Shown here: piece by piece, positions 42,791-55,980 of the stretch
Layout: the number at the start of each line of letters is the position of its first letter
How positions within the stretch are numbered: the first letter of the stretch is position 1
Made by a program: the position numbers and the translations under genes
Notes under the pieces: generated by a model
What the model saw: only the letters and a program-made list of their open reading frames with translations
The model's database searches: none
What the model was told of the DNA's origin: nothing
DNA from: Nautilus pompilius
Lineage: Eukaryota; Mollusca; Cephalopoda; Nautilida; Nautilidae
Assembly: GCA_018389105.1 (NCBI GenBank)
Contig: JACATO010002189.1
Location: forward strand, 979,001 to 1,043,000
Length of the DNA stretch: 64,000 bases
Direction of reading: 5' to 3'

Positions 42791-45700
42791 GAAATTTTTA
42801 ATTACCCCTGATTGAAATCATTACATTTCCATCGTTTCTTTTCCTCCCTCCCTGTAGTAATGAACCAGAAAGAGCTGGAATTTTGCTTGTTTTTTGAAAG
42901 AAGAAGAAAAGTATGAAACTTCTATAAATGGATGCTCTGGTACAAGTTAACAGTCTAGCAAAAGCCAATACAAGTAAAATTTTCAAAATATGACTTAAAA
43001 GATATTCAAAAATGGACATTTTGCTGGGATCATTGTTGTTATTATTTTGTGTGTGCATGTTTGTTTCTGAACATTATAATTAATATAAAGGTTTAATCAA
43101 GCATGTTTCTAAATTTAAAAAAAAATTTAAAAGGCCAACTAGGAAAAGCAGGTTCAAACTTCTGATTATTTTTTTTTTACCTTGGTTAAAGATTTAGTCT
43201 GAGCAATCAGTTGAACCATGTAAGTCAGGCTGACAATAGATAAATTGGCTTCATATATATTCATTTCAAGAGAAATGTAAATTCTCCATTATTATTCTCT
43301 TTTCAAAACTGATTTTTAAACTGGCTATTCCAGATTTGTAGCAGATTTCTCTGACTGTCTTTTTTACTCTCTTCAGTCAATTCTTTATTCTTTTTAATTT
43401 ATGTTTTCCCAAAAAATTTGTTTGGTATATTAAAGCTGGAGCAACAAGTTGCTGCAATTTATACAGGACTATATTTATAACTTGGTTCTCAAATGGCTTA
43501 GCACTATGAATCTTTTCAGTTTTGACATATCTGTTTTTTAAGAAGTTTTTAATCATTAAAGGTTGTCCTCCATCCTCTATAAATCCAAAACCAAGTAATT
43601 TTAATGGCTTCAGGTGTTGCTGACATTCTGAAGGTTTTAAGTTCAGGAAATGCTATGAAGAAACTTCTAATTCCAAACAATTTTTATATGTATTACAGCA
43701 TTTTGATATTCATCTTTAAAATTCTTTTGAAACTAGACATATATATATACATTTTTATGTTATAAGTTGCACATTTTTTAAATGTTTTTACAAAAAAAAA
43801 GTATTTTGAATATTTTGCAAAAACTTATGCACTAGACTTTTCTCCTAAGTGTTGCCATTTTAAAACTTAAGAATTTTTATTATCACATTTGGTTACTTCT
43901 ACAAATAATGTAAGCTGAGAGTAAATTATCTAATCTAATTGTTAAAAAATACCAACATAATTAATTTTCACAAGTGGAATTTTCGGTGGTGACTAAAGTT
44001 ATTGCATTGTTCTAAATATTGGGGTCTTTTGTGTTACAATGCGAAAATGCATTTTAAACGTAAAACCAATCAAGCATTATTTTGATATATATTGGTTGTC
44101 TGCTATTCTCGTTTAGAGACAACTATATAGTAGTAAAGCAATGGACTTCAGTAAGTGCATACTTGTCACTACTGTTTTGATCTAAAAATAGTTTTAACAA
44201 AAGAAATATGTAAATGATAAACTGGAAATAAAGCAGGCTTACACATTTGTTAGTTGTACAACGTTCAGTATGGAAAATATTGATAGATTTTTTTTTTTTA
44301 AATTTTAATGAAGACTAAATTTTTCTTTTGTGGCCCAATCAAAACTGGTATTGAAGATATTCTGTTCATATGTCCAATATTCCTTTTTGCATAGATCCAT
44401 GTTTAATTTATTTTTATTATTCTATCAATGCTGGTTTCTTTCTTTTCTTCTGGTTTGAAGAAATCACTGCAATGTGCAAAATCATGAGAATCTGTTATTT
44501 ATTTTGTTATAAAGTCTCACAGGTAATCAGCATACCTCATCTGTTCTTTAGATTATTTGTTGCCTCCTTTTCACCCATTCTGTATAGAATCTTTTGAGAA
44601 AATTGCAAAAAATTATTTCTAAATAAAAATACTACTGTCTGTTTATTTTACTAGCACATGTTTATTAATTTTAATTTGGCCAGTTCAATAATGGTTAAAA
44701 AGAAGTAGCTGTATGAAGAAACAATATGAATCCTAACTGATTTTTTTTTTTAATTTAAAACATTGGGGAAAGATTATATTAAGAAATTTAAATTAAAAAG
44801 GTGTATATGTTAAGATTAGTTATGAGGCTGGAATTGTAAAATATTTATAGGAAATTGGTAAAAAGGATGGGGAAGAATTTGAGATTTAACCATCTCATTG
44901 CACGCATTCTTAGACCTGTGTTTTTGGAAGTCATTCACTATCATCAGCTAAGCCAACTGTAGTTCTCTGTCATCAACATCTTGTGTAACCAGCCATTCCT
45001 AATGGTGACAGGGAATGATTGTTAAATGTGTTTTTAGAAAGTTTTGATGGTATTAGGGGATGTGGGGAAAGCTTGAATTGCCCACATTGCCAATTAACTT
45101 TCCATTTCCTTTTTCTTAGTAGAAGAGGTGTTTTCTGAGCAGTGGTCCAAGCCTATTGCTAACTTTTTTAATGTTGCGTGTGATCATTGAAAATGTGCAG
45201 TGTAGATGCATTGATTGCCTTTATAAATGTGATATGATAAATACTAAATTTTGAGATGCATGTGGCTATAGAAAAGTGTATCATCACCACTAAATATTTC
45301 ACCAATTGCAATAACTACAGGTTCTAGTATTTTATTTATAAGTATGTTGGATATTTTGTTTTTTTATTATTTGTACACTGACTTACATGGTATTGTTCTC
45401 ACCAGCACATGGCTGGTGGTATATTTCTCATTCTTTTATTATTGCCTTTCAGGAATGGATCAGTTACTAGTTTAGCAAATATTGACTAGTGTTTTTGCCT
45501 TTACCACATTTTACTGTTGGATTTTCTTCAACTATTTAAATTTTGTTCTTCCTTTCTACTAATACGCTTCAGTAAAATTCAAACTTTTTAAATTTCAAAG
45601 AGTCACCTACCAGAATAACCTGAAGCATTATTCCAGCTGTTTACTGTATTCTGGATGTTTTAGCATAAAAGGCCATGTAACATAATCTCAGTCAATTGTA

Positions 45701-47186
45701 GAAGCATGTAAATATCTAAATTTGTAACAAAACCAGGCATGTAAATGTATTAAAGACTAAAGAGATCGTGAAGATTTTTTTAATATTTAAATGATTTGTT
45801 TTAAAATTATGGAGGGAGAGAACTATTTTAAAAATTGGTAGTGTAAATATGAAATAAACAGCTGTTCTGTCTGTGATTTTCATGGCACCTTATAAAATCT
45901 GCTTGAGCAATGTGTTGTCCCTAATTTCCTCACCAGGAATTGCGCTACATGTTAACAATAAAATTCATTCAGAAAATTTTGGAAAATCATCCACATTTAA
46001 TTAGTAAAGAATACAAATAAATCAGCTGTACCTTGAATTACACAGCTGCTAATTAAGGAAGGATAGAATGATTTTCTACTTAGATGCTTTCTTTGAGCAT
46101 CTAAAGTTAATCCAGGATTTTTTGCACAAGAATTTTGTAAAGTGCTCTTAATGGTTTTTCTATGGTTTTTTTTTTTTTTAAATAGTTATCTGAATCAAGT
46201 TTGTAATTTTGGGAAAGTATCAGTTTGTCTTGTAATTTGTTTTGACAACTTCTAGCCTTTCTGACTCTGTAACTGAGTGCTGCTTCAGTGTCAGATGTTC
46301 ATGGAATCTATGTATCTATTTTTAAAAGAAACAGAATAGCACATTCATTTGATAATGACTACTGGAATTTGTAAGCATTAATATAGATGACAAAGGAAAC
46401 TTATCAGCTTTTAGTGGGGAAAAAATAACTTTTTAAATACACATTGTTTTCAGATTAATAGGATGTTTCTGACCAAAATTTGAATGTTTACCAAAAATAT
46501 TAAAGGGAAGTTTATATATTGAAAATTTCAATTACAAATGAGTGCTTTTTGTTTTCCCTCTTTTAGTTTGACTTTTTCAGCTTGGATTTTTTAAAAATAT
46601 TTTTTTGATAATTCAATTCTGCATTTAATCTATCATTGTTTTTCTTTTTTCGGAAGTATGACAACTTGAAGTCAGTTTGATTAAGCATTACCACTGATCC
46701 AATTCATTCCGGTATGGATTTCCACGCTCTTTGCTGTAGCAAATTATCAGCCATCTGTGGCAGTTTTCTGTTTAAGATTTCTATGTTGGAAACTCTGCCT
46801 GATGATACTTTTGTCAGTCAGCACTGACCAGTTTCTCAATTTGATTATATCATTTTCAGCATGCAATGCACATTTAAATAAATTACCAATCATCCAAAAC
46901 AAAATCTAAAAGTAAATAAGCAAAATTTTTTTTTTCATTATTTTTTTTTCAAAACTGTAATGAAGTTGTTTTGTAAAAGCAGCTGCTTCATTTTCTGCAA
47001 ATAGACATTTTTCTCTCTCCCCATTTGAATACTATCGGCATCATACATTAACATCACCTAGCCTGTCATTTATGCATGTACTATATATATATATATAAAT
47101 CTTTGTTATTTGTTTTTATTGTATAGTGTAAATAATATATATAAATGTGTATTTGTACATTTGTTGCATTGTTCCCGGCGTCTGTA

Positions 47187-47192
47187 AATAAA
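47187..47192 (+). terminator. Candidate distal polyadenylation signal (AATAAA)
   Basis: An AATAAA embedded in TGTAAATAAAAAAG is followed within 30 nt by a TG-rich stretch (gctgctgtggt), the layout of a cleavage/polyadenylation site. It would end the long ETSV-isoform transcript. A second AATAAA lies at 47356, followed by TTTTTATTTTTTG-type U-rich sequence, and is an alternative. Confidence 0.4.
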
Positions 47193-47400
47193 AAAGAGCT
47201 GCTGTGGTATACCAGCTTTTACAAAGATTTCTAAACACACAGTGGTAATGCACGTTTTGTTTGTTCTTGTATTCACATGTTAAAAGTCACAGTAAGTTCT
47301 AGAATCCATAAATCCACATTTCTGAACTGATATTCCCTGTATCCTTTTATGACAAAATAAACAGTTCAAAGAAAGCAGTCTTACAGCTGTTCTGTACATT

Positions 47401-49390
47401 TTTATTTTTTGTATAAAGTGCTATTATTATCTTCTCTACTCACATTTTGCCCAGACTTTCAGATTTGTAGGAAAATAAATGATATAATAAATTTTGTTTT
47501 TTTTTTTTTTTTTGTGTAAAGAGAATTTTGTTAAAGGTCTTTGGTGGTGGTGTTGGCTTCAAAGAGACACCTTGAGAAGTTGTAGGTGTTTACTCCAAAT
47601 TGTAAAATTTATTTTTGATTAAATTTCTATTTGCAAATTGTGATGAAGCATTTTCTCAGCAGACACTTCATCTCATTTTGCCATTTTTCTAAGCAGGACT
47701 TGAACTCTCCTTATGAAACATGGAATCTTTCACAGTGTATCTTATAAATTAAATAACCTTTAAAATGTATATGCATATCAAAAAGAGTTACAACCAGTTT
47801 TCAGTATAGTACCCTTGTCTCTTGATACGCTTCTCCCAGCATTTGTAAAGACCTTGCAACACTGGCCATAAGCCGTTCTTGGCAGCCGCCTCTAACAGGT
47901 TGGTCACACCTGACTGGAAGCACCCGTGTTTGCTGAACAGCAGCCTTTCAGAATATGCAAAGTCTGCTAAGTACAGAAGATGTGAGAGTAATGTAATTCC
48001 CACAGTTGATCAGAAATTCATGGATGAGAAGTTATGTATGGCACGGAATTGTTGTGTTGGAGGATCCATGTTATCCATTTTCATTGCATAACATTGATGA
48101 GATAAACGAGGATGCTTTTTTTCAAAAAGAGATGTGGGAACAAACTTCTGGTGAACAATGCTCCTCGTTTCAAAAAACAGGGTGAGCATTGACTTTCTGT
48201 GGGACCTGTCAAAGAAGTCTGAGGCTTTGCACACCAATGTTTTATCACCTGTGATGATGTGATCCAAAATGGTTGGTCATTATTTGCAGCCATTTTTCAA
48301 TTCTCTGTATGTTTAGTCATTGCTGTTTCTGTTCTTCAGACAATGTTTTGGGAACAAAACATGCAGCTATGCTATGTATTTTCTGATGGGAACTTTAAAA
48401 TACCCAACTTCACAACTAAGGTACTGATTGTTTGGCGGTTAGAAAGGGCCTGCAGTTTTCGTTTTCATTAGATTCCTGTCCCTTGAGAAATTGCCTGTAT
48501 CACTCACAGAAAACTTGCTTAGAACATCTAGTCTGTAGGCTGCAGTTAACACCTGATGATCGCATGTTGCTCAAACTAACATTCTCAACTTTACTTTGAC
48601 TGACTGCTCAAATATGAAGTGATTGGTTTATATAGGACTGGCTTAAGACACTATCTGTCATCATGCAAATGAAACACTGAGGCATTGCAGATACAACGTA
48701 AGCAACCAATAACCATGCCTATTGCTGTTTACTTTTACAAGGGTTCTGGAAGTTTTTAAAAGATCCTTGTACTACAACCATTGGCAGTTTTGATATTTAC
48801 TTGTATAATTATGTAAGATAGATCAAATTTCTAGTGATGCTTTCTCTAGATGTTTGGCCATGATATAATTGATAATTGTTTCAATAATGCAACCCTACTT
48901 TCAAAATTTATGTTGAAAAGGGATCATTTAGTTCTTGTGAGAGACAGTGAAACAATTTCCATGTAAATGTCCTTTGACAGTTTTACTTGTCTCATGAGTG
49001 GTGCCTGTTTTTTGTCATTAACTAAGCCTAAAGAAGATGTCAGATGGTGGCTTCTTGTGACGTGCCCTAAACTTACATTTTACTGCAATAGCTGACCTCA
49101 CTTCGGCAAACCACAAAATGCAATTACCCACTATCATCATCTCTTTAGTTTCACAGCAGTCTGAAATAAAATCTTTAGGTACTTGGTTTTGTAATATTAT
49201 CTTGTTGTTGGTCTATCTTATATAGGGGGACGGTTATTATGCATTGAAATCCTTCAGGGACTTAAGTTACTTTTTTATTTGGATTCATTGTATTTTACAA
49301 ACTGATAATCATAATTATTTAGTGCATGAAAGAAATAACTAGTTTCGTATCAATACTTAGAGACTGGTATTTTACATTTCGGGATCTTTC
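47401..49390. other. Sequence between the INPP5A end and the CpG step
   Basis: AT-rich and CpG-poor like the gene body, with a poly-T run near 47.5 kb and the mariner remnant described separately. No other feature is seen. It might still be transcribed read-through sequence. Confidence 0.5.
47785..48740 (-). pseudogene. Degenerate mariner transposase
   Basis: On the minus strand, IITGDKTLVC and KSMLTLFFETRSIVHQKFVP (about 48120-48265) match the first catalytic block and the following MLxxFFDxxGIVHxEFVP strand of mariner transposases. The frame from 48003 to 47788 ends GLYKCWEKRIKRQGYY, the typical C-terminal WxKCIxxxGxYxE motif. Upstream, HVLFPKHCLKNRN near 48330-48360 resembles the VPxxLTxEQKxxR linker. 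Frameshifts and stops separate these blocks, and clear terminal repeats were not found. Confidence 0.72.
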
Positions 49391-49560
49391 TTAGTGAAAA
49401 TAGAGAAAAGTAATGACGTCATGACCCACCGACACGAACAGCACGCCATCTTACAAAAGTATGACATACGCAGAGTTGTTTGTGGTCTCGTTGACCAGAG
49501 AGCTACAGCGTTGCCCTTCATAGGAATTCCCTGGAAGTTAATATAAGTAAGTTATTGCAA
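49390..49560. promoter_or_regulatory. CpG step with CRE and YY1-like motifs
   Basis: The base composition changes here from CpG-poor to CpG-rich. The segment has a perfect CRE (TGACGTCA at 49414-49421), GCCATCTT near 49448 (YY1-like) and a donor-like AAGTTAATATAAgtaagt near 49550. Together these look like a promoter with a non-coding first exon, but no downstream coding exon was found. Confidence 0.3.
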
Positions 49561-52500
49561 TTGTTTGTTTTTTTTTATTATTACTATTATGATTGATCGA
49601 ATGAGGTCTGTCTTTAAAAGATTGCATGTTTTTTTCAAACTCCAATAGTCGTTGCCGGCAAGAATGATTACCGAGACGGGACAAAAACATCGCGAAGTAA
49701 GTTCGGGGTAGAATGCGGAGTATACAAGACCCGAGTGAGTTACTACAGCTCTGGGGCTTTCTTTGATCTCGACCGCCCCGCTCAGAGATCCACGCCGCCA
49801 GATGCCACGCAAGTAAATAGGTATAACGGAGCTGTAACTTCGCGTTTAATATCATTAAACCTACAGCGTCGCATCGCTAAGTATTCAGAGGAAATGTAGA
49901 TGGTGATTTATAGGAAGCTAAAAGCTGTCGGGACTAATTGCCCGCGGTGAAAGATCTAATTAATTTTCACATATCGACAGATGATGTCAGGATCGCAAAG
50001 ACTCCAGAAATCGATAAGGTGGACTCTTAATTGCCACAGGTGTTATGAAATTATAATAAGCGCACTCAGACGAGGCGGCGAAGTTATAACCGATATTTTA
50101 CGGCCCGTATCCGCTCGTTCAGTGTAATGAAACTGGTCTTTTGAATCTCGACATTGTCAGCTGATGGGGCGAACCGTTTAACTAAGACGAAGACTGTCCC
50201 TTTCCTTGGGTGCGTGTTTATATACAGAAGTTAGTAACAGCCATTTGTTCCTTTAATGAGTAATTCTGTTCGATATAAAGGGGGCTGTGATTTTACCGTG
50301 TTGGCACATCGTGTGAGCTCTTCCCGCCTGATAGCACGCCCGCTACTGGAACAAATTTGCCCCATTTTTTTCTTCTTTCCTTTTTTTGTCGCCCACGAAA
50401 GAAAGACATCAAAGATTCGCCCTTTGATCAAATTAAACAGTTCGCTGTAATTGGAAACGGGTTACATAATGCGAGTTTGTATTCAGGAGAAATATATTGA
50501 GTAGTCAGCACTTTATTACCTTGGAAACGCCTTCCAGCATTGACCACTTACCGTGACGATTTTTTTTAAAAAATGAGGGATCTGTCGGGTAGCTGCCGCG
50601 CACTTCTCATCTACTGCCCACCTACCGTGTCGATTAAAGGAAATAAAGGGTCCGCTGTCCACAACGAGGCTCTTGCGCCTTGGAAGAGCAAATATCAAAC
50701 AGATGGCAAGCGAAAGCCTTTATTCTACCTCAGCTGCGTTATTAACACGAAATTAACTTGTTTAAAAAAAAAGGTATCTGTGGAGATTATTTTAAAAAAT
50801 AATACTATTGTAATAATATTACCAATACCGATGTGAGGTAGCAGAGGATGAGGAGGTTTATTCTTTACTATGATAAACTGAAGGACATTAGAAAAGCACC
50901 ACGGGAAATTTTCAGAAGTTTCTTTACGCTGCAGCTAAGGCAAGAAAGACTATGTAGCAGATACACAGCGCAAAGAGGAAAGTTAAACCCCTCAGGACAT
51001 TTTAATAAGTGGAAGCTGAACAGTACATGGACTACTACTGCATAAGGGTCATTAGCAAGTAGGGCTCTGCGAGAACCACAGTACACGCCGCCCTTTTAAG
51101 GTTTTGGGCGGAGACCTGTCTCCCGTCATTGATGGCGAATTTCGGGTTCGATCTCTCTCAACAGGTGTTCAGGTGTCACAAAAACGGGGGACAAGGTAAG
51201 GGCGGTGATGGTTTGTTGTTGGGTGGTGTTATTAGAGCGAGTCGAGTCTCTCTAAAGAACCCGTTACTTTTCTGGGTTTGTGATGAGCGTTCAAAACAGT
51301 TTTCCTTCCCCGAGAAAATTCTGACTGTCGGTGTTTGAAGAAAACTGTTCATAGTGGCCGTCTTAACTCTGCACCGGTGTTAACGGCCGTCCGTGAGCTA
51401 GCTGGATAGAGAGAGACATCCCTCACCCCTGGGGAATTTAAACCACAGCGTTTATTTTTAGCAAGCTTATAACATAAATGTAGAATCCAGTTTGCCATCT
51501 CGGAATTGATGCCTTCGTCTAATTTTTGGTGACTTAATGTAACTTGTGGTGTTTGGGGTAAGGATAGATGGAACCCTTTTTATCATCTCAGTTTTGCAGA
51601 GCCATCAATGGAGCGGTCTTTGAGTACTCCACCCCATGGCTGCAGTTTACACGACCTGAATTATGTTATATAAATTTTGCTTGTGGCAGGCTTGATGTAC
51701 TAGACGTATCCTTGCTATAAAAGTAATATATTCGCCTTTTATTCGTTGTTCTTTTTAATTAATGCTTTCTTTCATCAACAGGAAAGCCTTTATTGGAAGT
51801 CTTTCAAAATGTGAGAACTAGTGATCATTGACACCGCCTGCAGGTAACGCACTGCGAGTGTGAGGACAAGTTGCGAAATAATGAGGTAGGACAACCTGCA
51901 CAGTTTTGGGTTCACTACATGGACAGGATCTGGCTGGCGTTGAGAAGAGAACATCTTCGATCTACGCCTGGCACGTGTTGGCAAGGACCGCCGCGGCTGT
52001 GCTCGGTATGTGTCTGTCTGCTTTCTGACACTCGTCAACCTTTCCAAAAGCGGACAGTTCGCCGAGGAACTGCAGGTTCAGATCGGACAGCCATATCAAG
52101 AAATCCTGTTGGCTTGACAGCTGAAAAGACAATCGTCATGGGAAATCTTGGAGGGCGTCGTTGGATTCAGCGGAAACTACCCAGCCTAGTGTAGATGGCG
52201 TGTGACAAGATATTCCAGAGAGTAGATTCCACATTGGAAATGGCGGTGAATCGTTTCGAAGACTCGGTCGGAACTCAAGGACATACAGCCATTCAAGATT
52301 AGGCGTGACGAGATAGGTCTGCAGTCACTCGGTGCTCTATCTCGGATATTTGGAGAATTAGCTGAAAGAGCTCTGTGTTCTGCCCGGGATGATGAGGTTG
52401 GAGTTTGTCACCGAAACGTGCGAGGATAATTCAGTTACGGCTGCTGAGAAGAGACGACAAGGATCTCCGGATGCATAGCTGCTAAAAGGCCCAATGGACG

Positions 52501-55500
52501 AAACCGTAAAAAAAAAATGGAAATCCTCTTTCTTTCTCAATTAATGACACCAAGATTAACTTGATTAAGCTTCTGTCAGAGTGCCCAGATCTTTGTTTGT
52601 GGGGATACCTGCTGTACCTTCTTGACATCAACTGATGGCATCACCGTAGAAAGCTCTCGTCCCAACACTCCACTCTTCTCGTGAAGAAGCCGGCACGCGA
52701 ATCCTATTCATTGCACCGTTTCCATGTGAATGCATCATCCACAACTGACATCGTCCAACACTGTGTTCATTCTGCTCCTGTGTTATGGTAACCAACTACA
52801 GCGGAATGTCTTGCTTCGACGCAAACAAAAATGATTATTTTATTTTTTTTGTCTTGTGCTTATCTCCCATCAGATCAGCCGAAATCGATTGTGCTAACCG
52901 AGCGACAATATGTATGACGACACAAGAATGTGTCGAGAAGTACTGAAGCATCTTTAGTTGGTATAAGCAACTGTCAATTTATTGCTGTCCATAAATTTAA
53001 ACAAAAATGCAAATATTGGACAGGAATTCCTACTGGCGGCGTTGCTATGTATCGAAAACTGAAGCATCGACATATCGTGGAACCATCGAAATCGATCCCA
53101 AATCTTGCCATTTAAATCTTGATGTCATTTGGAATCTAAAACCGATCATCGATATCTTCCTTGATCAGTCTGCGGTTTTTCCATTTTTTTTTCACAAATG
53201 CCCGAAGTTAATCAATCCTCTACTGAGGACAATCGTCAGAATGTTGTTTTTTTACACTGGTATTTCTTAAACACTGCAATCATGAGAGTAATTTTTAAAA
53301 TGGTCTTAACACGAGCGTGGGTAACACTGAAGACTTTCGTGTACATTTCATGGATTAGTAGCCCGTATGTAGAACCCATGCTATTTTCCTTCCTCCTGCC
53401 GGAAATTCAGTCGAGTCTGTTTCTGTAACCGGCTGCCATACATATGAGGCCAGGCGCTTATATGGTAACTAGGCGAGGGAGCGCGGGCAGATAAGGGGAA
53501 AGACCTTACTGAAACCTTCATTTTTAGATGTGGGAGAAGAAGAAACCATGGTAAAAAGGATTTCACCCAGAACCCTGTCTCTAATGCAAATGCTTTATGA
53601 ATCTCGTAGGATTATTTTCCTTACAGCTATATTTCAAAGAGAACGTTTTTTTAAATTAGTATATTCCATTTTCTATTATTCACAAAGCATGCCGTTTTTT
53701 TTTCATAGTAAATCATTTTCCCCAAACCGATCTCAGTGAAGAAATTCATAATAACCCCAAAATTATATAGAGAAGGAAAAAAAACAATAAATTACTTAAA
53801 ATAGGTTTAACTGAGTACGCAAGTAATAAATTCAACTAGGGACATAGTAAGTTGAATTATTTGCGTGTAGTCGAGTTGGCCTACAAGGCCGCTCGTGGGA
53901 AGTCAGTTACCTGTCGCTAGCAGATTGGTTTGCTGCACTACAGGACTGGAACGGTTTCGATTCGCGCCTTATCCAACCTAGTGATAGGTATTCTATTTAT
54001 TGACGAGTTACCGTCACGTGTGTAGATGCTGGGTTGAGAAATAGATCGCGCATACAGAAGATGTGGTTTACGATGGTTATTAATACTAAGTCGCCGATCG
54101 TAGCAATCAGAAATCGATACAATTGAGTTGAATTTCTTTTTTTGTTTTTTGAAGTGGCCTAGCGTCTGTTCAGTCTTGTCAACACCGAGCCATTTTTTAA
54201 TAAACTTAACTCGTAGTTATCGGGGGGAGCTTTCTCCGTTTGATCTTAAAGAGGCCTCAGCACGGCTAGCAGTTAGTTCTTCAGTCCTAAACACCGCTAT
54301 TCTGAGACTGGGGAATTTTTACGAGGTGAAGACCATCTGGTTTAATTGTTGCTTCTGCGTAGTGGCCACTTCCTCTGAAGTTTTCACGAACTTCTGACCG
54401 TCGGCGTCGTTTTTCTTTCCCCTTTGCCACAGTGAGGCTACTGGGCGAGTTAATGGTAAACAGTTTTGTTTGGGGAATCTAAATCTGGTCAAGATATCAA
54501 GGAATTTCCCTTAGGTCTGCAGGACCCATGGGAGGGCGGGGGGGATACGCTAGCCTCCGTGGGTGGTGAAAGGATGTTGGAAGAGAAGATGGGAGTTGGG
54601 AAAGGAGAGACAAACCAAACTAATGGACGGAGGAGAGTAAGAGGGAAATGGAATGATCAGAAAGAGGGGAAGAAATAGATTTTTCATGGTCTCATGATGG
54701 AAAACCATGAATCGCATGGTTCATTTGTAGATAGCTTTTAAGTACGCCTCACAAATAGATAGAAACTCTGGCCGTTAACTAGTTCAGCAGGGTATGTAAA
54801 TGTATTTAATGTCATAAACGACACAGCGATCCCCGATTCAAGGCGAAGCTGAAAGGGCGCAGACAGACATTAAATCTTTGGTAATGGTAAAAAAGACGAA
54901 TAGTTCTCAAATATCTCTGTTGTTTTTTTTTTTTCTCAATGCTATTGTTCATATAGCAGCTAAAAAAGTCGTCTTATGGCTAACTGGAATGGATGTGTTT
55001 ACTCTTGGATGATTCTTTGTCTCTGCAATCCACCCGAAGTGGATCAGGATCGCTGACCGTAGATTAGTTGACACAGGCCCCAGTTCTTTGATTGCCTTGG
55101 GGTCGAGTGAATTTTTTTTTAGTTACTTATTCCTAGCAATCATTTGAACCTTCAGCACATGAACAACACACCTTAGATGATGGAGACAAGCTTTGTCATC
55201 TAATAGCGTTGCGTAATCCTCTTAAGGTAATCTGGATGATATTAGATTACAGATGCCATCATTGTACCCATATTAGTTGATAATGTTCAGTCTTGTTTTG
55301 CAAATAGTGCTGAAGCAGCTTACCTTAACATTCACTCCCATGGAAATCATGCATGTGTTAGCCTCCCGGTTAACCGGCCGTTGCGGAGCACCACACAGAA
55401 CCTGGAGTCATCAATAAACAACGGTAAAGGCAAAAAACTGATGCTTTCCCATCTGACAGTATCCTTGCACGCCAGCTAAAGCCGTGCTGCTGAGGTGCCC

Positions 55501-55980
55501 GCTGTCTTGACGTACTATTGTCGGCCTGTTCGAGGGTTTCCAAGCAATTCTGAGCCGCCTATCTCCAACCCTAGAACTTGTTTCTTTCTGCAAAACTCAG
55601 TAATCGTACTCCATAAGTCATTTAAAGTAGCAGATATCGGAAATGTTCGAGACGTTATTGATTAATAGAGCGGTGGACTGGTTAAACAAGACCAAATGAT
55701 ATGATGACCTTAAACTTTCAGGGGGTGTACCGACACGTCATTTGTTCGATCTTTAAATGATCAGCTTCATTCAACAGTTGTGTTTTTTAATATTAACTCA
55801 CAAACGAAAGGGAATGATTTTGCTAAAACTACTACGTGGCGATCGGTATTTTTAAATTTAAGTTAGAGACTTCTTTTTTAAAGCGTAGTGACAAATACAG
55901 AAAAAATGAGCACCCTGTAGCATAAATTATTTTTAGTGTGGTACATGAGCACGTATACTTTGAGTCATACAAAATAGCAG
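49560..55980. other. CpG-rich gene-free flank, part 1
   Basis: Mixed-composition DNA with frequent CpG. Many short open frames are present, none with a recognisable domain or supporting splice pattern. It holds one SINE 3' half (53.44-53.56 kb) and isolated B-box-like words (for example GGGTTCGATCTCTC near 51.15 kb and GGTTTCGATTCGCGCC near 53.95 kb). Confidence 0.5.
53440..53560 (-). repeat. tRNA-derived SINE copy 7 (3' half only)
   Basis: Minus-strand TACCATGGTTTCTTCTTCTC, CCCACATCTAAAAATGAAGG and TTTCAGTAAGGTCTTTC match the 3' half of the copy at 4.7 kb; the tRNA-like head is absent. It is in the CpG-rich flank, so the family spans both compartments. Confidence 0.55.

Larger units (their letters stand above)
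39317..47400 (+). other. INPP5A: Probable long 3' untranslated region of the ETSV isoform
   Basis: No ORF, acceptor-linked coding frame or intact gene is visible for 8 kb after the ETSV stop. Composition stays AT-rich and CpG-poor like the gene introns, with no break until near 49.4 kb. AATAAA hexamers occur at 42475-42480, 45853-45858, 47187-47192 and 47356-47361. The stretch at 47080-47200 contains two TGTAAATA motifs (Pumilio-like sites) close to the 47187 hexamer, as often seen near a real transcript end. The segment also contains SINE copies at 41.06-41.34 and 42.66-42.79 kb. The exact 3' end is uncertain. Confidence 0.5.

Noticed and set aside
51120-51180. Possible tRNA or SINE head around GGGTTCGATCTCTC
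   Set aside because: Only a B-box-like word is present, with no cloverleaf and no match to the SINE family described here.
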